From the NCBI GenBank assembly GCA_030180135.1, contig CM058232.1, forward strand, positions 74,020,016 to 74,084,015: a stretch of DNA of 64,000 nucleotides, read 5' to 3'. The stretch is from Orychophragmus violaceus. Its lineage: Eukaryota; Streptophyta; Magnoliopsida; Brassicales; Brassicaceae. The notes beneath the pieces were generated by a model that was not told the DNA's origin, ran no database searches, and was given only the letters and a program-made list of their open reading frames with translations. Positions 23,601-35,257 of this stretch are shown piece by piece (within the stretch, counting starts at the first letter, position 1; every line of letters starts with the position of its first letter). The position numbers and the translations under genes were made by a program.

Positions 23601-24272
23601 AATCGTTTTCTCTTTTTTTTGGCAAGTGTTTATGTGTTGTGGGTTTGACACGACGTGGTCGTGCGTGATCGACCGTTATCTTTGTTGCTTGTTATTTTGG
23701 GATTTATGGGCAGGAAATTGTAGATGCTAGATAGATTAGAAGCCGTAGCGGGGAGCAGTCTCGTTGGGTGATCTTAGATCGCTCATTAGACCCTTTTGTG
23801 TTTTTCAGGTTTAGCAGCGACAGACGCAGGAGGTCCTCGGTGTAGTTTCGGGATCGGTTGTGGCGGGGTTTTGATTCGATGTTTTGTGATTTATCTGTTC
23901 GGCTTTGGCGCCATTTTGTTATTGTGATTTGGATGTTGTATTTGATGGCGAAATTGTTTTGTAAATGTGTTAAACGTTATGTAAACGTTTGATTGATTCA
24001 GAAATGAATATGCTTCCCTGATATAGTGGTTTCGTCCGAACCGACACAACTCACGGAAGCAGTACAGGTTATGAAGCTTTGTACTGTAAGTGAGGATAGC
24101 GGGGTCAAGGATGGGCCAGTGCGAGCCTTTGTCTCAAACAGATCTGTCTCTGGCTTCGTCTTGTGAAGAACTTTTCCTGTTTGACTTGCTTGGGCTCTAC
24201 TTAGTCATGTTCTTGTTTGATTGTTGACCGGTCAGCTCGACGGTAAGCGGATAATGGGAAAGGGGCATTACA
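20633..24272 (+). mobile_element. 3.6-kb gypsy-type solo LTR nested in the TRIM
   Basis: Starts TGTAATACC and ends GGCATTACA, giving the inverted ends TGTAAT/ATTACA. It interrupts TRIM LTR 1: the bases on both sides join up when compared with LTR 2. It has no pol. Inside are promoter-like and leader-like parts: a CT-rich tract at 21233-21280, a Pro/Arg-rich GC stretch at 21460-21720, direct repeats at about 22679-22775 and a (TG)n tract at 23507-23530. Long LTRs of this kind occur in Tekay/Del-type chromoviruses, but lineage is inference. I found no clear 5-bp target duplication. The frames at 21356-21743 and 21905-22186 are not convincing genes. Confidence 0.65.
22679..22775 (+). repeat. 63-bp direct repeat inside the solo LTR
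   Basis: GCCGTCTACGGATTA...GGTAGCGG occurs at about 22679-22717 and 22737-22775, nearly identical. Each unit contains the near-palindrome GGATTA-GCAATCC. Confidence 0.75.
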
Positions 24273-24741
24273 GACGGTGGCAGTTGGAGTGTTATAAGTG
24301 CTATCAGAACCGAATTCGAAGACGTGTGTTGAGTTATGTCAATTCACACCGTTAAGGTTAACGATCTTGGTGCAAAACAAGGACATTTTGCTCTGGTATA
24401 TACATCATGATTTCTGGTATATACGAAGAAGAGTAAAAGAATTGATTTGGCTACCTATATCATTAAAATGCACTTATATTTATGGTCACTTATCAAGAGA
24501 AAAATCTAGAGTTAAGTATATTAAGATGGATCAATTGAATGATGGGGTAACTTTTATGGAAAATGATATGCGGTATCGTTCAAATAAAGACAAATATGGA
24601 AAAATATCATGTGGTGATTGAAGGGTCACTAAATTAGTCTTTTGAATCCCCCAATCTAATGCATCGACCATCAGATAGAAATGGATCCATAGACCAAAAA
24701 TGGATGTGGAGGCCAAAAACGATGGCAGTCGAAATATTACA

Positions 24742-25224
24742 ATTGCTATTAACGTTTCTGTATCAAACCAAGTGATAGCAAAATTTTAAAAAGGTAATAA
24801 TGTTGGCTTGTAGATAAAGTAATAAAAATAAATTATGTCATTTTAGAAGAGGAAGTATGTCACATGTAAAATGGATCATCGATACTTTTCATGAGAACTT
24901 CAACAAGGAAACTATTGACTTTTTCTACCTTTCTCATTTTCGAGCTTGACCCATTTTTGCTTTTGAAGTTATGAGAACTTATCTATAAATATTAGTTTGT
25001 GGGCGAAAGTTGAAATAAATTTTTGACCATTTTTATTACCAAATTTCAATATTATATATTATGGTAGTTTTTATCAAAAGAAAGACATACATTATGCGGA
25101 ATACTAATGTGGCAAGCAATGAAGACATGCATTATGTACTTTTGATAAAAGAATAAAATGGCGTGTATTAATCTATATAACATTGATGTGGCAAACAATG
25201 TAGAGGGACATATTCTACTTTCAT
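24742..25224. other. AT-rich spacer
   Basis: About 480 bp between the TRIM and the duplicated block. No supported gene, terminal repeat or known family. Confidence 0.5.
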
Positions 25225-25666
25225 ATAGTAAGTTATGTTCATTCCAAACAAAAAAAAAGGTTCATTCATATCTTTAACATTTAATTAAATAAATGATAAG
25301 AACAAAACAACTATGGCAATCAATATCACCTTTTTATAAAAAGAAGCAGAGGTATGACAATAAAAAAATCTAATATCCTCTCTCCCACAAAGTCGTCGCC
25401 GTTAAATTTTTCTCCGGTTTTGCTTCGTTGGACGGCGTGTGGCAGCTATCTTAGCGTCGGTGTCGCCCTGCCTCCCTTCTCCTTCCTTTTTTAACTATTT
25501 TGACGGTCAGGTGGTATGGATCAGTGAATGGGGGCTTGGTTTTTGCCTAAATTGGAGATGGGATAGACTGGTAGTGGTTGTTCTTCCTCTTCCCCTTCTC
25601 AGTGGCTCAGGACTTTTGGTATGCCATCTCTGTATCAGGAGGGCTTTCTTTGTGAGGTCGTGTCCC
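25225..25666 (+). other. left flank of CACTA copy A; part of a duplicated block
   Basis: Nearly identical to 31344-31787. From about 25385 it is GC-richer and resembles non-LTR element sequence, continuing on the far side of the CACTA element at 29225. Domain content is unclear; no gene can be supported. Confidence 0.5.
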
Positions 25667-26044
25667 CACTACAAGAAAACAGAGTTTTAGCGACTACAAG
25701 TTGCGACTGATTTTATAGTCGCTAAATATTGCAACAATTTAGCGACTAAATTGCGACTAAGTTTGCGACTAATAAGGAATAGTCGCAATTTAGTCGCTAA
25801 ATTGCGACAACATGTTATTAGTCGCTATCTAGTCGCTATTTAGCGACTATATATCGACTAAATTCGGCGGGTCGCTAAACAGTTTCATATTTAGTCGCAA
25901 AAAGTTGTTATAAAGTTGTTATAAACACGTTTATATTGTGGCACGCGTAGCTGTAACTAATTTTTGCGATATAGTCGCTAAATAGTCGCTAAATAGTCGC
26001 TAAATAGTCGCAAAAAGTTTTATATATACAAACATGAAGTCGTC

Positions 26045-26620
26045 CTCTCCTTATACCCTACACCCTAAACAAACCCTAAAACTCTAAATTATAAACAAAA
26101 ATCTAATAAATAAAACTCAAATTACTATATAACATATAAAATTAAGTATAACACTTAAAACCTTAAATATTACCCTTCAAACCATATACCCTAGGCCTAA
26201 ACCCTAAACAAACCCTAAAACTCTAAATTGTAAATAAAAATTTAAATAACTAAAACTCTAATTACTATTTAATATATAAATCAAGTACAACACTTAAAAC
26301 CTTAAACATTACCCTTCAAACCCTATACCCTAAACCCTAAACAAACCCTAAAACTCTAAATTATAAACAAAAATCTAATAAATAAAATCTCAATTACTAT
26401 ATAACATATAAAATTAAGTACAACACTTAAAACCTTAAACATTACCCTTCAAACCCTATACTCTAAACAAACTCTAAACTCTAAATTATAAACAAAAAAC
26501 TAATAACTAAAGCTTCAATTGCTAAAATGTATATTAAATTAAGATACATCACTTATACCTTCTTAAACATTACCCTTTAAACTTTATACCCTAAAATTAT
26601 ACTCTAAACCATTAATCATA
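26045..26620 (+). repeat. telomere-like tandem array in CACTA copy A
   Basis: Four or more diverged units of about 125-140 bp, each starting with CCTATACCCTAAACCCTAAA-like text and continuing CTAAATTATAAACAAAAATC. The CCCTAAA cores match the plant telomere heptamer. The same array is present in copy B at about 32160-32670. Confidence 0.8.
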
Positions 26621-27399
26621 ACCTATGCATTGTCAATGTTACATTTTGCTAAAGATGAATATATGTTTTGTGTGTATGTTTTAGGATTTATGATTTAGGG
26701 TTTAGAGAAAAAAAAAGAAAAACTAATCAAGATTCACTTTATAATCTTAAACATTACCCTTCAAAATCTATACCCTAAAACCCTACAACTTAACTTAAGT
26801 TAAGGAAATATGATGGAGCATACAATGGCGAAGAACCGTACTGATTTATGTATTTTAGAGTTCTAATAATTTCAAATTTGTTTAATATTGAGTATGTTAA
26901 AGTTTGATGTCTAATGTTTGTATAATGTGTAATGTTTATGTTTAATGTTCAATGACATCTTCCTTTTGTTTTAATTATAAGTTTTAATTATAAGGTTAAT
27001 GTTATGTTTATTTATAATTTGTTAATGTTTATGTTTATTTAAAAATTCATAATGTTTAATAATGTTTAATGTATAAGTATTATTTCATGTATTAGTAATT
27101 ACTTTGAAATTTCAGATTAAAATTTGGATCATACCCTAATTAGTCATAAATTAGTCGTAAATTAGTCACAAATTAGCAACTATTTTGCGACTAATTTGTG
27201 ACTAATCAAGGCCAGGTCCAAATTTAATCTAAATTTGCCAATATTTCCTAAGCGCGCCAATAATATTCTCTAAACTGTCCAAATTTTTTAGAACCGGGAA
27301 TTTTTCCCCAAAATTGACTAAGGGTCGAAAGAACTCTGTAACCTAAATTCATTCTGAAACTTTCTCTAGCACCCTCTCTAATCCATTCTCTCTACAATC

Positions 27400-28400
27400 T
27401 CTCACGATCCATCTCCTTCGCTCACAACTCTAACCCGTTCGCTCTCAGTCTAAATCAATCTCTCACAAATTCAGTCTTTCTCTCTGTTCGATTCTAGCAG
27501 GAACTCACAGCACATCTCCAGATCTGGTCACGTCCTTTTCACTTCTGCTTCTCGTCGGCGGCTTAGATTCTTACGCAAGTTCTTTGGGAGGTTTTGGAAG
27601 AATTGCTCCAGCGGAGGAGAAAGGAAGAGATGGGTCAAGCTCATAGTAACGAGAACTCTGCGTCATCAGAAGTTCCAACGACGACGAATACTCCTTCTCC
27701 TTCGACGATTTCACCGCCGGATTCTGATGGCGCTGAGACTTTGTCGTCTCCGATGGGGTCTCTTCTTGCAGGTTCGGTCATCTGTATCTCGATCGAGAGG
27801 ATGCTATATTAGCTGAATGGTCAAATTTTCTGAATTGGGTTTTCATTTTGGTCTATGTTTGATGGTGTTGGGTTATGATTTGCTTAACATTATAATTGTC
27901 TTGCTTCTTCATAGAATTCATCAGAAAAGTTCTTGGCTTGTAGGAAGATTCTCAAGTCATTGTAGTTTATGTTCTAGTTTTAGGCTTTTAGCTCAGAAAT
28001 GCTATTTGATTACCAGTTATAAGCTCTTTTGTTCACATTTTCTTGTCCAGTTTTTAGTTCGATGCTTTAAAATAAAGTTCTTCTCCGCGATATTTGACAT
28101 CCTTGTACTTTATTTAATATCACAGAAGCTGCAGCATATGGTGATGATGACAATGAGAATGAGAATGAGGTTATTCCTCTTGTTTTAGCTCAAGGAATGC
28201 TATTTGATTACCAGTTTTTAGCTCGATGCTTTAGACAAAAAGATTATGTTCTTCTCTGTTGTTGTTCCTGCGAATTTGACATCCTTTTAACTCTCTCTTT
28301 AACATCACAGAAGCTGCATCATATGGTGATGATGACAATGAGAACACATAGGCCCTTTATCTCCAGTGTCAACGCAGCTATATGCAGTTGGAAGGATTAT
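27400..28400 (+). pseudogene. captured MIA40-like gene fragment inside CACTA
   Basis: A leader-like stretch precedes ATG at 27630. Exon 1 (27630-27771) reads MGQAHSNENSAS... to SLLA and ends at CAG|GTTCGG. Exon 2 (28126-28169, after ...CACAG) gives AEAAAYGDDDNENENE. From memory this matches the N-terminus of plant MIA40, the mitochondrial/peroxisomal intermembrane oxidoreductase. The CPC and CX9C catalytic core is absent. Intron sequence is retained, so genomic DNA was captured, not mRNA. Exon 2 and its preceding intron are tandemly duplicated at about 28190-28377; the second copy has an early TAG. No function is expected beyond read-through transcripts. Confidence 0.6.
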
Positions 28401-29224
28401 TAAGAGTGGAGAACAAGACCTCTGACTTCTCCTGCAGCTCTACTTCTCCACTGGGTAACATTTCCTGACTTGATCGCTTCTTGTCTGTTTATTATGCCCA
28501 GTCAGGTTTCCTGACTTGTGTTGTTGTCATTGCAGGTTCATTTACTCGTTTATGGCGGTTGTTATTTTGGTCTGCATTGTTACCATCATTGGTTTTATAG
28601 CAGCTGAAGCTATCAATGGATGTTGGATATGATCAATGCAGCCTAATGATGGACTCTGATGAACATGTGGATCTCGAGGATGCTGAAGGTGGGTTTCCAT
28701 GAAAAAAAGACACATCTCATGGAAGTTCCTCTTAGTGCGGCAAATATACCTTGTCAACTTTTCTAAGTTCAGTTTGAAATCAATTTCAGATGAATTGTAT
28801 TAATTGTAAACATAATATCTTTAATATAATTTTATTTAATTAATTTTGTTTGTATATTAGCATACAATTAGTATATTAATTAATATTTAATATAAATTTT
28901 GTTTATGGATTAGCATAAAATTAGTATATTAATTAATATGTATCAATTTTTTATTATTATTAGTCGCTAATCAGTCGCTAAATTAACAAAATATCAGTCG
29001 CAAATTAGTCGCTACTGAGTCGCTATTTTTAGCGACTAATTAGCTACCAATATTAACAAAATATATATAGTCGCTAATTAGCAATTAATATAGCGACTAA
29101 TAAAATTAGCGACGAAGGATTAGCGACTAACTACTTTAGTCGCTAATTAGTCGCAAAATTATATTTAGCGACTAATTAGCGACTACTTACGTAGTCGCTA
29201 AAACCCTGTTTTCTTGTAGTGCCC

Positions 29225-30130
29225 CTCTAGCAATCCAAATCCTCCATGTCTTTGCCTAGAGATCTGAAGACTGAGGTTTGGTCAGGTTCTGGGTTTCGGG
29301 GAGGATGGAGGTACTGTATTTTTTCAAGCATCAGAGCAGCTTGCCTATTACAATCTTCGTTTTTCTCAATCCTTGTTTCCTGTACCAGATCTTCTCTTCT
29401 TACCGTATGAATGGTTGACGGTTCCCCGGACTACTCATGGTTGCTGAGTTTGTTTCTTTGAGATGAATTTTTTCCAATCATGCTGATTCTCTCTGTTTCA
29501 GTGTTGTCTTTCTCGTCCTTTTTTGGACTTTTGTCTCCTTTTTTCGCATATGGTTAAATCGACGTGATCATGGAGGTTTTTGTGAGTTTGTAGGTTCCTC
29601 TTGGTGAGATTGCTTTGGTTCTTCTCTGGTTCGGTCTTTTACTGTTCTTTGTCTTTTGAGAGTAGTGGAATCCGGAGTGGTTCGTGTTCGCTCCTTGTCT
29701 TCTCAACAGGTCTGATCGAGATCTGGCCTTTTGGTATGGCTTCTATCTAGGCGTTTGACAGTCTCTTTCATTGGACGGCGCCGCATCCGGAAGAAAGTCT
29801 TGCCGGATTATGAAGTTTAGTACCTTTGAATTTGTTTGGCTCATTCCGCTATAGGAGGTTTGTTATTCGGTGGTTTGTCCAATTTGGCTTCCTCGATTGG
29901 TCTCTCTCAAAGGATTTCCACAAGAAGATTGTATGTGGCATACGTCAAAGCTTTAGTTTTAGGTTTTCAATTGGTTATTATCTCTGCTTTGTCATTTTAG
30001 TTTGCATAATCTGCCCTTTCATGGGTTCAATTTCGCGAAAGGAGTGTATTCCTTCGGGTTTAGCTTTCGGTGTATTCGGCTCAGTTATATTTCAAGCTCC
30101 TAGTTAATATATAATCTAAGGAAAAAAAAA
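29225..30130 (+). other. right flank of CACTA copy A, possible non-LTR element with A tail
   Basis: Continues the sequence interrupted at 25666 and ends with AAGGAAAAAAAAACC at about 30118-30132, which looks like a retroposon tail. The short frame at 29826-30107 has no recognisable domain. I cannot name the family. Confidence 0.4.
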
Positions 30131-30142
30131 CCATGGCAAGTT

Positions 30143-31028
30143 TTTATTTTGCAACCAAACTTTCATTAATTAAATACAAAAAGGCTTACAAGGTGATGTT
30201 CCCACGAAAAGCAAAACCACATCATTTACACTTTCATAAAAATGAGGCTCAAACTTGGATCCCCATCTATTGATATGCAAGCTTAAAAAAGGCCACGTAT
30301 TTAAGCCATGACACGTGAGATGGGGAGATGGTGGCACAATGTAGCCGAAAAATCCATGATTGTTGCAGACAACACCCTTGGTCTTCGGAATGGAACATCA
30401 CCGGACTTTCGATCCAGCTCCTTCCGTTGCAATCCGAGGGAATTTCGATGCCGGCGCTAAAGAGAAAGCGTTGGAACCATCGATTCATCATCTCGATTGC
30501 TCTCCACAAATGAAAGCTCCATCTTGGACCATCCTAGATCCGTTGGAGTTAGCTTCTTCGACATCTTGATGAAGAAATTACTCCGTCTTGCAAGATGAAA
30601 TCAACCTACGGCAACACACACACAAAAATCACAGAGATGTATGCCGAGATGTCAAGTAAAACAGCTGGAGGAAGATGAGCAAAATTCGGTTAAACACCGG
30701 AAACCAAATTGTCAAAGACGATTGACTCCGAAAAAAGCCGAGAAACAAAATCCGATATATAATCGAAACTTATTCCACACAAACCAAAAGAACTAGGAAA
30801 ATCTGGCATGAAAACCGGTAGAGAAGATCCGATACAAGGTCTGAATTTATTGCCACACTATAAGGATATATATTACAAAACCAAACAAAACTAACCCGAC
30901 CGCTGGCATGACCGACGGCCGGAAACGGGAAAATGTTTATAAAACTCCTAGAATGAAGTTAGAGAAATTATTTTAAACCGAAATCCCTTCGGATCTCTTC
31001 CTCCACTCTCGTGACTCCCTCTGCCACT
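30143..31028 (-). mobile_element. reverse-oriented non-LTR insertion with 10-bp target duplication
   Basis: ATGGCAAGTT occurs at 30133-30142 and 31029-31038. Between them lies an 886-bp insert, T-rich at its left end (a weak tail in reverse) and GC-richer at its right end. No supported ORF. It looks like a short non-autonomous LINE or SINE-like insertion. Confidence 0.5.
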
Positions 31029-31038
31029 ATGGCAAGTT

Positions 31039-31343
31039 CAAGAACCTATTTTAACATATTTTGACTTGTGCAAATCTGAAACTTGTCTTTTTAGCCTTTT
31101 TCCGTCTAAAGTTATACTTTGATTAAACCTGGTGAAATACATCGGTGAATACATCGGTGAAATACAAAAGTCAGCATATAAAGAACCATCTCCGAAAATT
31201 AGGCCCAAAAGAAGGGAGTTAAGCTGGTGGGATTCACGAAGAAACCCTTGAAAATAATCCCAAAAACGAAAAACTAAAACCTACAATTAAAACAAACATA
31301 GATCAGAAATAATCAAAATTTAGCAATAGTACCCATAATAGCA
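31039..31343. other. spacer, nothing recognised
   Basis: About 300 bp between the non-LTR insertion and the duplicated block. Short internal repeat TACATCGGTGAA near 31139-31162. Confidence 0.4.
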
Positions 31344-33127
31344 ATAGTAAGTTATGTTCATTCCAAACAAAAAAAAAAGTTCATTCCATATCTTTAACAT
31401 TTAATTAAATAAATGATAAGAACAAAACAACTATGGCAATCAACATCACCTTTTTATAAAAAGAAGCAGACGTATGAATATAAAAAAACCTAATATCCTC
31501 TCTCCCACAAAGTCGTCGCCGTTAAACTTTTCTCCGGTTTTGCTTCGATGGACGGCGCGTGGAAGCTATCTTAGCGTCGGCGTCGCCCTGCCTCCCTTCT
31601 CCTTCCTCTTTTTAATTATTTTGACGGTCAGGTGGTATGGATCAGTGAATGGGGGCTTGGTTTTTGCCTAAATCGGAGATGGGATGGACTGGTAGTGGTT
31701 GTTCTTCCTCTTCCCCTTCTCAGTGGCTCAAGACTTTTGGTATGCCATCTCTGTATCGGGAGGGATTTCTTCGTGAGGTTGTGTCCCCACTACAAGAAAA
31801 CAGGGTTTTAGCGACTACAAGTTGCGACTGATTTTATAGTCCCTAAATATTGCGACTATTTAGCGACTAAATTGCGACTAAGTTTGCGACTAATAAGGAA
31901 TAGTCGCAATTTAGTCGCTAAATTGCGACAACATGTTATTAGTCGCTATTTAGTCGCTATTTAGCGACTATATAGCGACTAAATTTGGCGGGTCGCTAAA
32001 CGGTTTCATATTTAGTCGCAAAAAGTTGTTATAAAGTTGTTATAAACACGTTTATATTGTGGCACGCGTAGCTGTAACTAATTTTTGTGATATAGTCGCT
32101 AAATAGTCGCTAAATAGTCGCAAAAAGTTTTATATATACAAACATGAAGTCGTCCTCTCCTTATACCCTAAACCCTAAACAAACCCTAAAACTCTAAATT
32201 ATAAATAAAAATCTAATAAATAAAACCATAATTACTATATAACATATAAAATTAAGTATAACACTTAAAACCTTAAACATTACCCTTCAAACCCTATACC
32301 CTAAACCCTAAACAAACCCTAAAACTCTAAATTGTAAATAACTAAAACTCTAATTACTATTTAATATATAAAATCAAGTACAACACTTAAAACCTTAAAC
32401 ATTACTCTTCAAACCCTATACCCTAAACCCTAAACAAACCCTAAAACTCTAAATTATAAACAAAAATCTCTATATAACATATAAAATTAAGTACAACACT
32501 TAAAACCTTAAACATTACCCTTCAAACCCTATACTCTAAACAAACCCTAAAACTCTAAATTATAAACAAAAAACTAATAACTAAAGCTCCAATTGCTAAA
32601 ATGTATATTAAATTAAGATACATCACTTATACCTTCTTAAACATTACCCTTTAAACTTTATACCCTAAAATCATACTCTAAACCATTAATCATAACCTAT
32701 GCATTGTCAATGTTCCATTTTGCTAAAGATGAATATATGTTTTGTGTGTATGCTTTAGGATTTATGATTTAGGGTTTAGAGAAAAAAAGAAAAACTAATC
32801 AAGATTCACTTTATAATCTTAAACATTACCCTTCAAAATCTATACCCTAAAACCCTACAACTTAACTTAACTTAAATCTATACTGATTTATGTATTTTAG
32901 AGTTCTAATAATTTCATATTTGTTTAATATTGAGTATGTTAAAGTTTGATGTCTAATGTTTGTATAATGTGTAATGTGTATGTTTAATGTTCAATGACAT
33001 CTTCCTTTTGTTTTAATTATAAGGTTAATGTTATGTTTATTTATAATTTGTTAATGTTTATGTTTATTTAAAAATTCATAATGTTTAATAATGTTTAATG
33101 TATAAGTATTATTTCATGTATAAGTAA
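31344..33127 (+). mobile_element. CACTA copy B with its left flank, truncated by a Helitron
   Basis: Matches 25225-27098 with small indels. The CACTA end is at 31788, and the three bases before it are again CCC, with the same flanking DNA, so the block was duplicated as a unit rather than inserted twice. The match stops exactly where a Helitron end begins at 33128. The right half of copy B does not reappear in the window. Confidence 0.88.
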
Positions 33128-33269
33128 CTAGGTGTGGTGTCCGCACCCTGTGCGGACATAAAAAATTTTGGTTAGTAAAATTATATTCATAAACCTAGGT
33201 TTTCGATTGTTCATTTCTTATTGAATATTTGTGTTTTAAAACGCAGTGATCTCATTAGAACAACAATAT

Positions 33270-34850
33270 TAGAAACTAAGCATATCTCTGAAGCATATTT
33301 TCTTAATGTTTTGTTAGCGATTGGAATACTGGTTTTTGCAGAGATGCTAATATAGGTTTTTGGTTCTAGTATGATCGGTCCACTTAGTATTTTCGCTTAA
33401 AGAATTGAAGAAGCTGTAAAATGTTTTGATGTTATAGCAGTATTTTGTTAAACAGCACTGAATGTCTTAAGCAATTTTTGAAATTTTTGGAATGCGAGAA
33501 ATTAAGTACATGGTGTCTCAATGTTTGTTGCATTGGTTACCCTTTCTATTTTCCATTGGGTCAGTCATCCACCTTTAGACTTTCTCGATAATCAAGTCAT
33601 ACTTCTCCTCTAGCCCTAAACGACAACCAATCCCATCTATTTATACATTTTTCCATTGGCCCGTTCAGCCACCTTTACATTCATCCAATAATCAAGTGAT
33701 AGGCATGTATTTCTTCTCCTACATCAATTTTCCCACTACCATGCTTCTTTCTTATGACCAATCAGCCAACTTCATCATCTTCAACAAACTACTCACGTGA
33801 GTGATTTCCATTACATCAAAAACGCCTATAAATACAAACCATGTAAACATATCTCTTCATCATTATAAAGTTCCACCTCTTTCTCTACCTTGTGTTTATA
33901 TCACTCAATTTTTATGTACACTGTTTTTGTTTTCCTTCGGTCAATCTCTTTAAATCTTCCATCTTCTCTAAATCCATCTTGCAGTTACGAATTTCTGAGG
34001 ATTACCGGGCGTGAACGTTGGGAAAACCGTGGTGACAAAGAGATACATTCCTAATGAGGTTTGCCCTTAATCTTAACGCACGGTAATTCCGCAGAATGGT
34101 GCCTGCTATATTGACCTTAACAGTGTGCATAATATTGATTATTCATGCTTCATAAGTTGATGCCAAAAAACATAAATAAAGTTGTAATGCTTATGGAAGC
34201 TTGAGTTCTAACAATATATTTCTTTTTTAATTTTATATGATGTATATACAATAAGAAAGTTCTAAGAAAATTTTCTTCCATATAAGAACGATATGAGGTT
34301 TATCATCCTGTGCGTGGATAGAGTTTTTGTTTTAGTAAAAAGTATAATATTGTGTAAATCATTATCCGATTAATGTTCAAGGTTTCAGTGGTGGAGACAC
34401 ACCCTTAGATTATATTCATAAAATTGTTCATAAACATATATATGTTGTGTACCGGGACGCAAATGGGGTTATCAATCGCATTGGAGACGAATCGTACAAG
34501 TATATAACTGCGAAGAATTATCTCATTGAAATCGTAAGTTTTTTGATTTATCATCAGTGAATGAATTTGTTTGTCACTTTTATCACTTTGACTTAAATAT
34601 CACTCATTCCAATTTTAAAATTGAAATAGTCTATTCAGTAGAAACTAAGTATATCTCTGAAGCATATTTTCTTAATGTTTTGTTAGCGATTGAAATATTG
34701 GTTTTTTTTTTTTTTTTTTTTTTTGCGCAGGACATGGATAAGCCATCGGAGATCTCTGCAGAGATGCTAACATAGGTTTTTGCTTCTAGTAAGACCGGTC
34801 CACTTAGTATTTTCGCTTGAAGCATTGAAGAAGCTGTTAAATGTTTTGAT
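33270..34850 (+). repeat. pair of direct repeats within the Helitron
   Basis: About 33270-33440 recurs at about 34636-34850 (GAAACTAAGTATATCTC...GTTAAATGTTTTGAT). The second copy has an additional T tract, 3' splice site and exon (34692-34760). Confidence 0.75.
33829..34774 (+). pseudogene. promoter-and-exon gene fragment carried in the Helitron
   Basis: A TATA-like CTATAAATAC at 33828-33837 follows CACGTG (33793) and is followed by a CT-rich leader. Open pieces bounded by plausible splice sites come next: about 33988-34060, a piece reading YRDANGVINRIGDESYKY up to GTAAG near 34532, and DMDKPSEISAEMLT after a T-tract and GCAG at 34730-34774. I do not recognise the protein. It looks like a captured or decayed host gene rather than transposase. 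Confidence 0.4.
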
Positions 34851-35257
34851 TTTAGTTTGATCTATGTATACACTTGAATTTAGTGTTTGATTACTTTGAT
34901 TTTTCATCAATAACAACGGTCGAAGTTAGTGAGTTTTCAAAATTAAAGTAATCAAAACATAGGTTTGATTTATGTATACACTTAGATGGTAAAGATGAGA
35001 GAAACCAAGTAATCAAAAGAAATAAATAGATCGTAAGAAATTATTCATGCCCATGATGTTGAATCTAAAAAATTAATATTAGATAATAGATATCATATAA
35101 TTTATTTTATTTAGGTATTAGATATTTAAAAAAAAAACCAAGAATGCTAAAACAAATTCAGTGATAATAGAAACTAAAAAAAGAAAATTGTAGCCAATCT
35201 TAGAATCCCATAGCTACTTGTTTCTTGGTTTCTTCTTCCTCTTCTTCCTCTTCTTCA

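Larger units (their letters stand above)
20305..24741 (+). mobile_element. Cassandra-like TRIM with 5S rRNA-derived LTRs, interrupted
   Basis: Two related LTRs of about 350 bp flank a roughly 97-bp interior. LTR 1 is 20305-20632 plus 24273-24296; LTR 2 is 24394-24741. The interior starts with a decayed tRNA-Met primer site (GCTATCAGAAC, 24300-24310). No coding capacity. Each LTR carries a block matching the 5S rRNA gene promoter: the A-box-like AGTTAAGC at 20419 and the C-box-like TATGAGTGACC at 20451, with weaker versions at 24510 and 24541. This combination defines Cassandra TRIMs. The sequence ATTGC occurs just outside both ends (20298-20302 and 24742-24746), a possible target duplication off by two bases on the left. 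Confidence 0.75.
25667..29221 (+). mobile_element. complete non-autonomous CACTA (En/Spm) transposon, copy A
   Basis: The left end CACTACAAGAAAACAG and its inverted copy at the right (ends 29221) form terminal repeats of about 31 bp with one mismatch. The flanking CCC at 25664-25666 and 29222-29224 is the 3-bp target duplication expected for CACTA elements. Both subterminal regions are packed with TAGTCGC/GCGACTA motifs (25685-26010 and 28968-29205), the usual transposase-binding repeats. No transposase ORF is present, so it needs help in trans. It carries a host-gene fragment at about 27400-28400. Confidence 0.93.
33128..34860 (-). mobile_element. Helitron, reverse orientation; 3' terminus defined, other end not found
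   Basis: Read on the minus strand the terminus is a hairpin GTCCGCAC-AGG-GTGCGGAC (33157-33139), seven spacer bases, then CTAG at 33131-33128, the standard Helitron 3' end. The insertion point lies between A and T, as copy A shows (27098/27099). The TC-starting 5' end should be to the right, followed by TTACTTTGAAATTT, but I do not find it; it may lie in the N gap or be deleted. No Rep/helicase ORF is seen, so the element is non-autonomous. The listed end is a minimum. Confidence 0.7.

Noticed and set aside
27817..28403. ORFs of 123 and 68 codons in CACTA copy A
   Set aside because: They read intron sequence of the captured gene fragment in the wrong frame.
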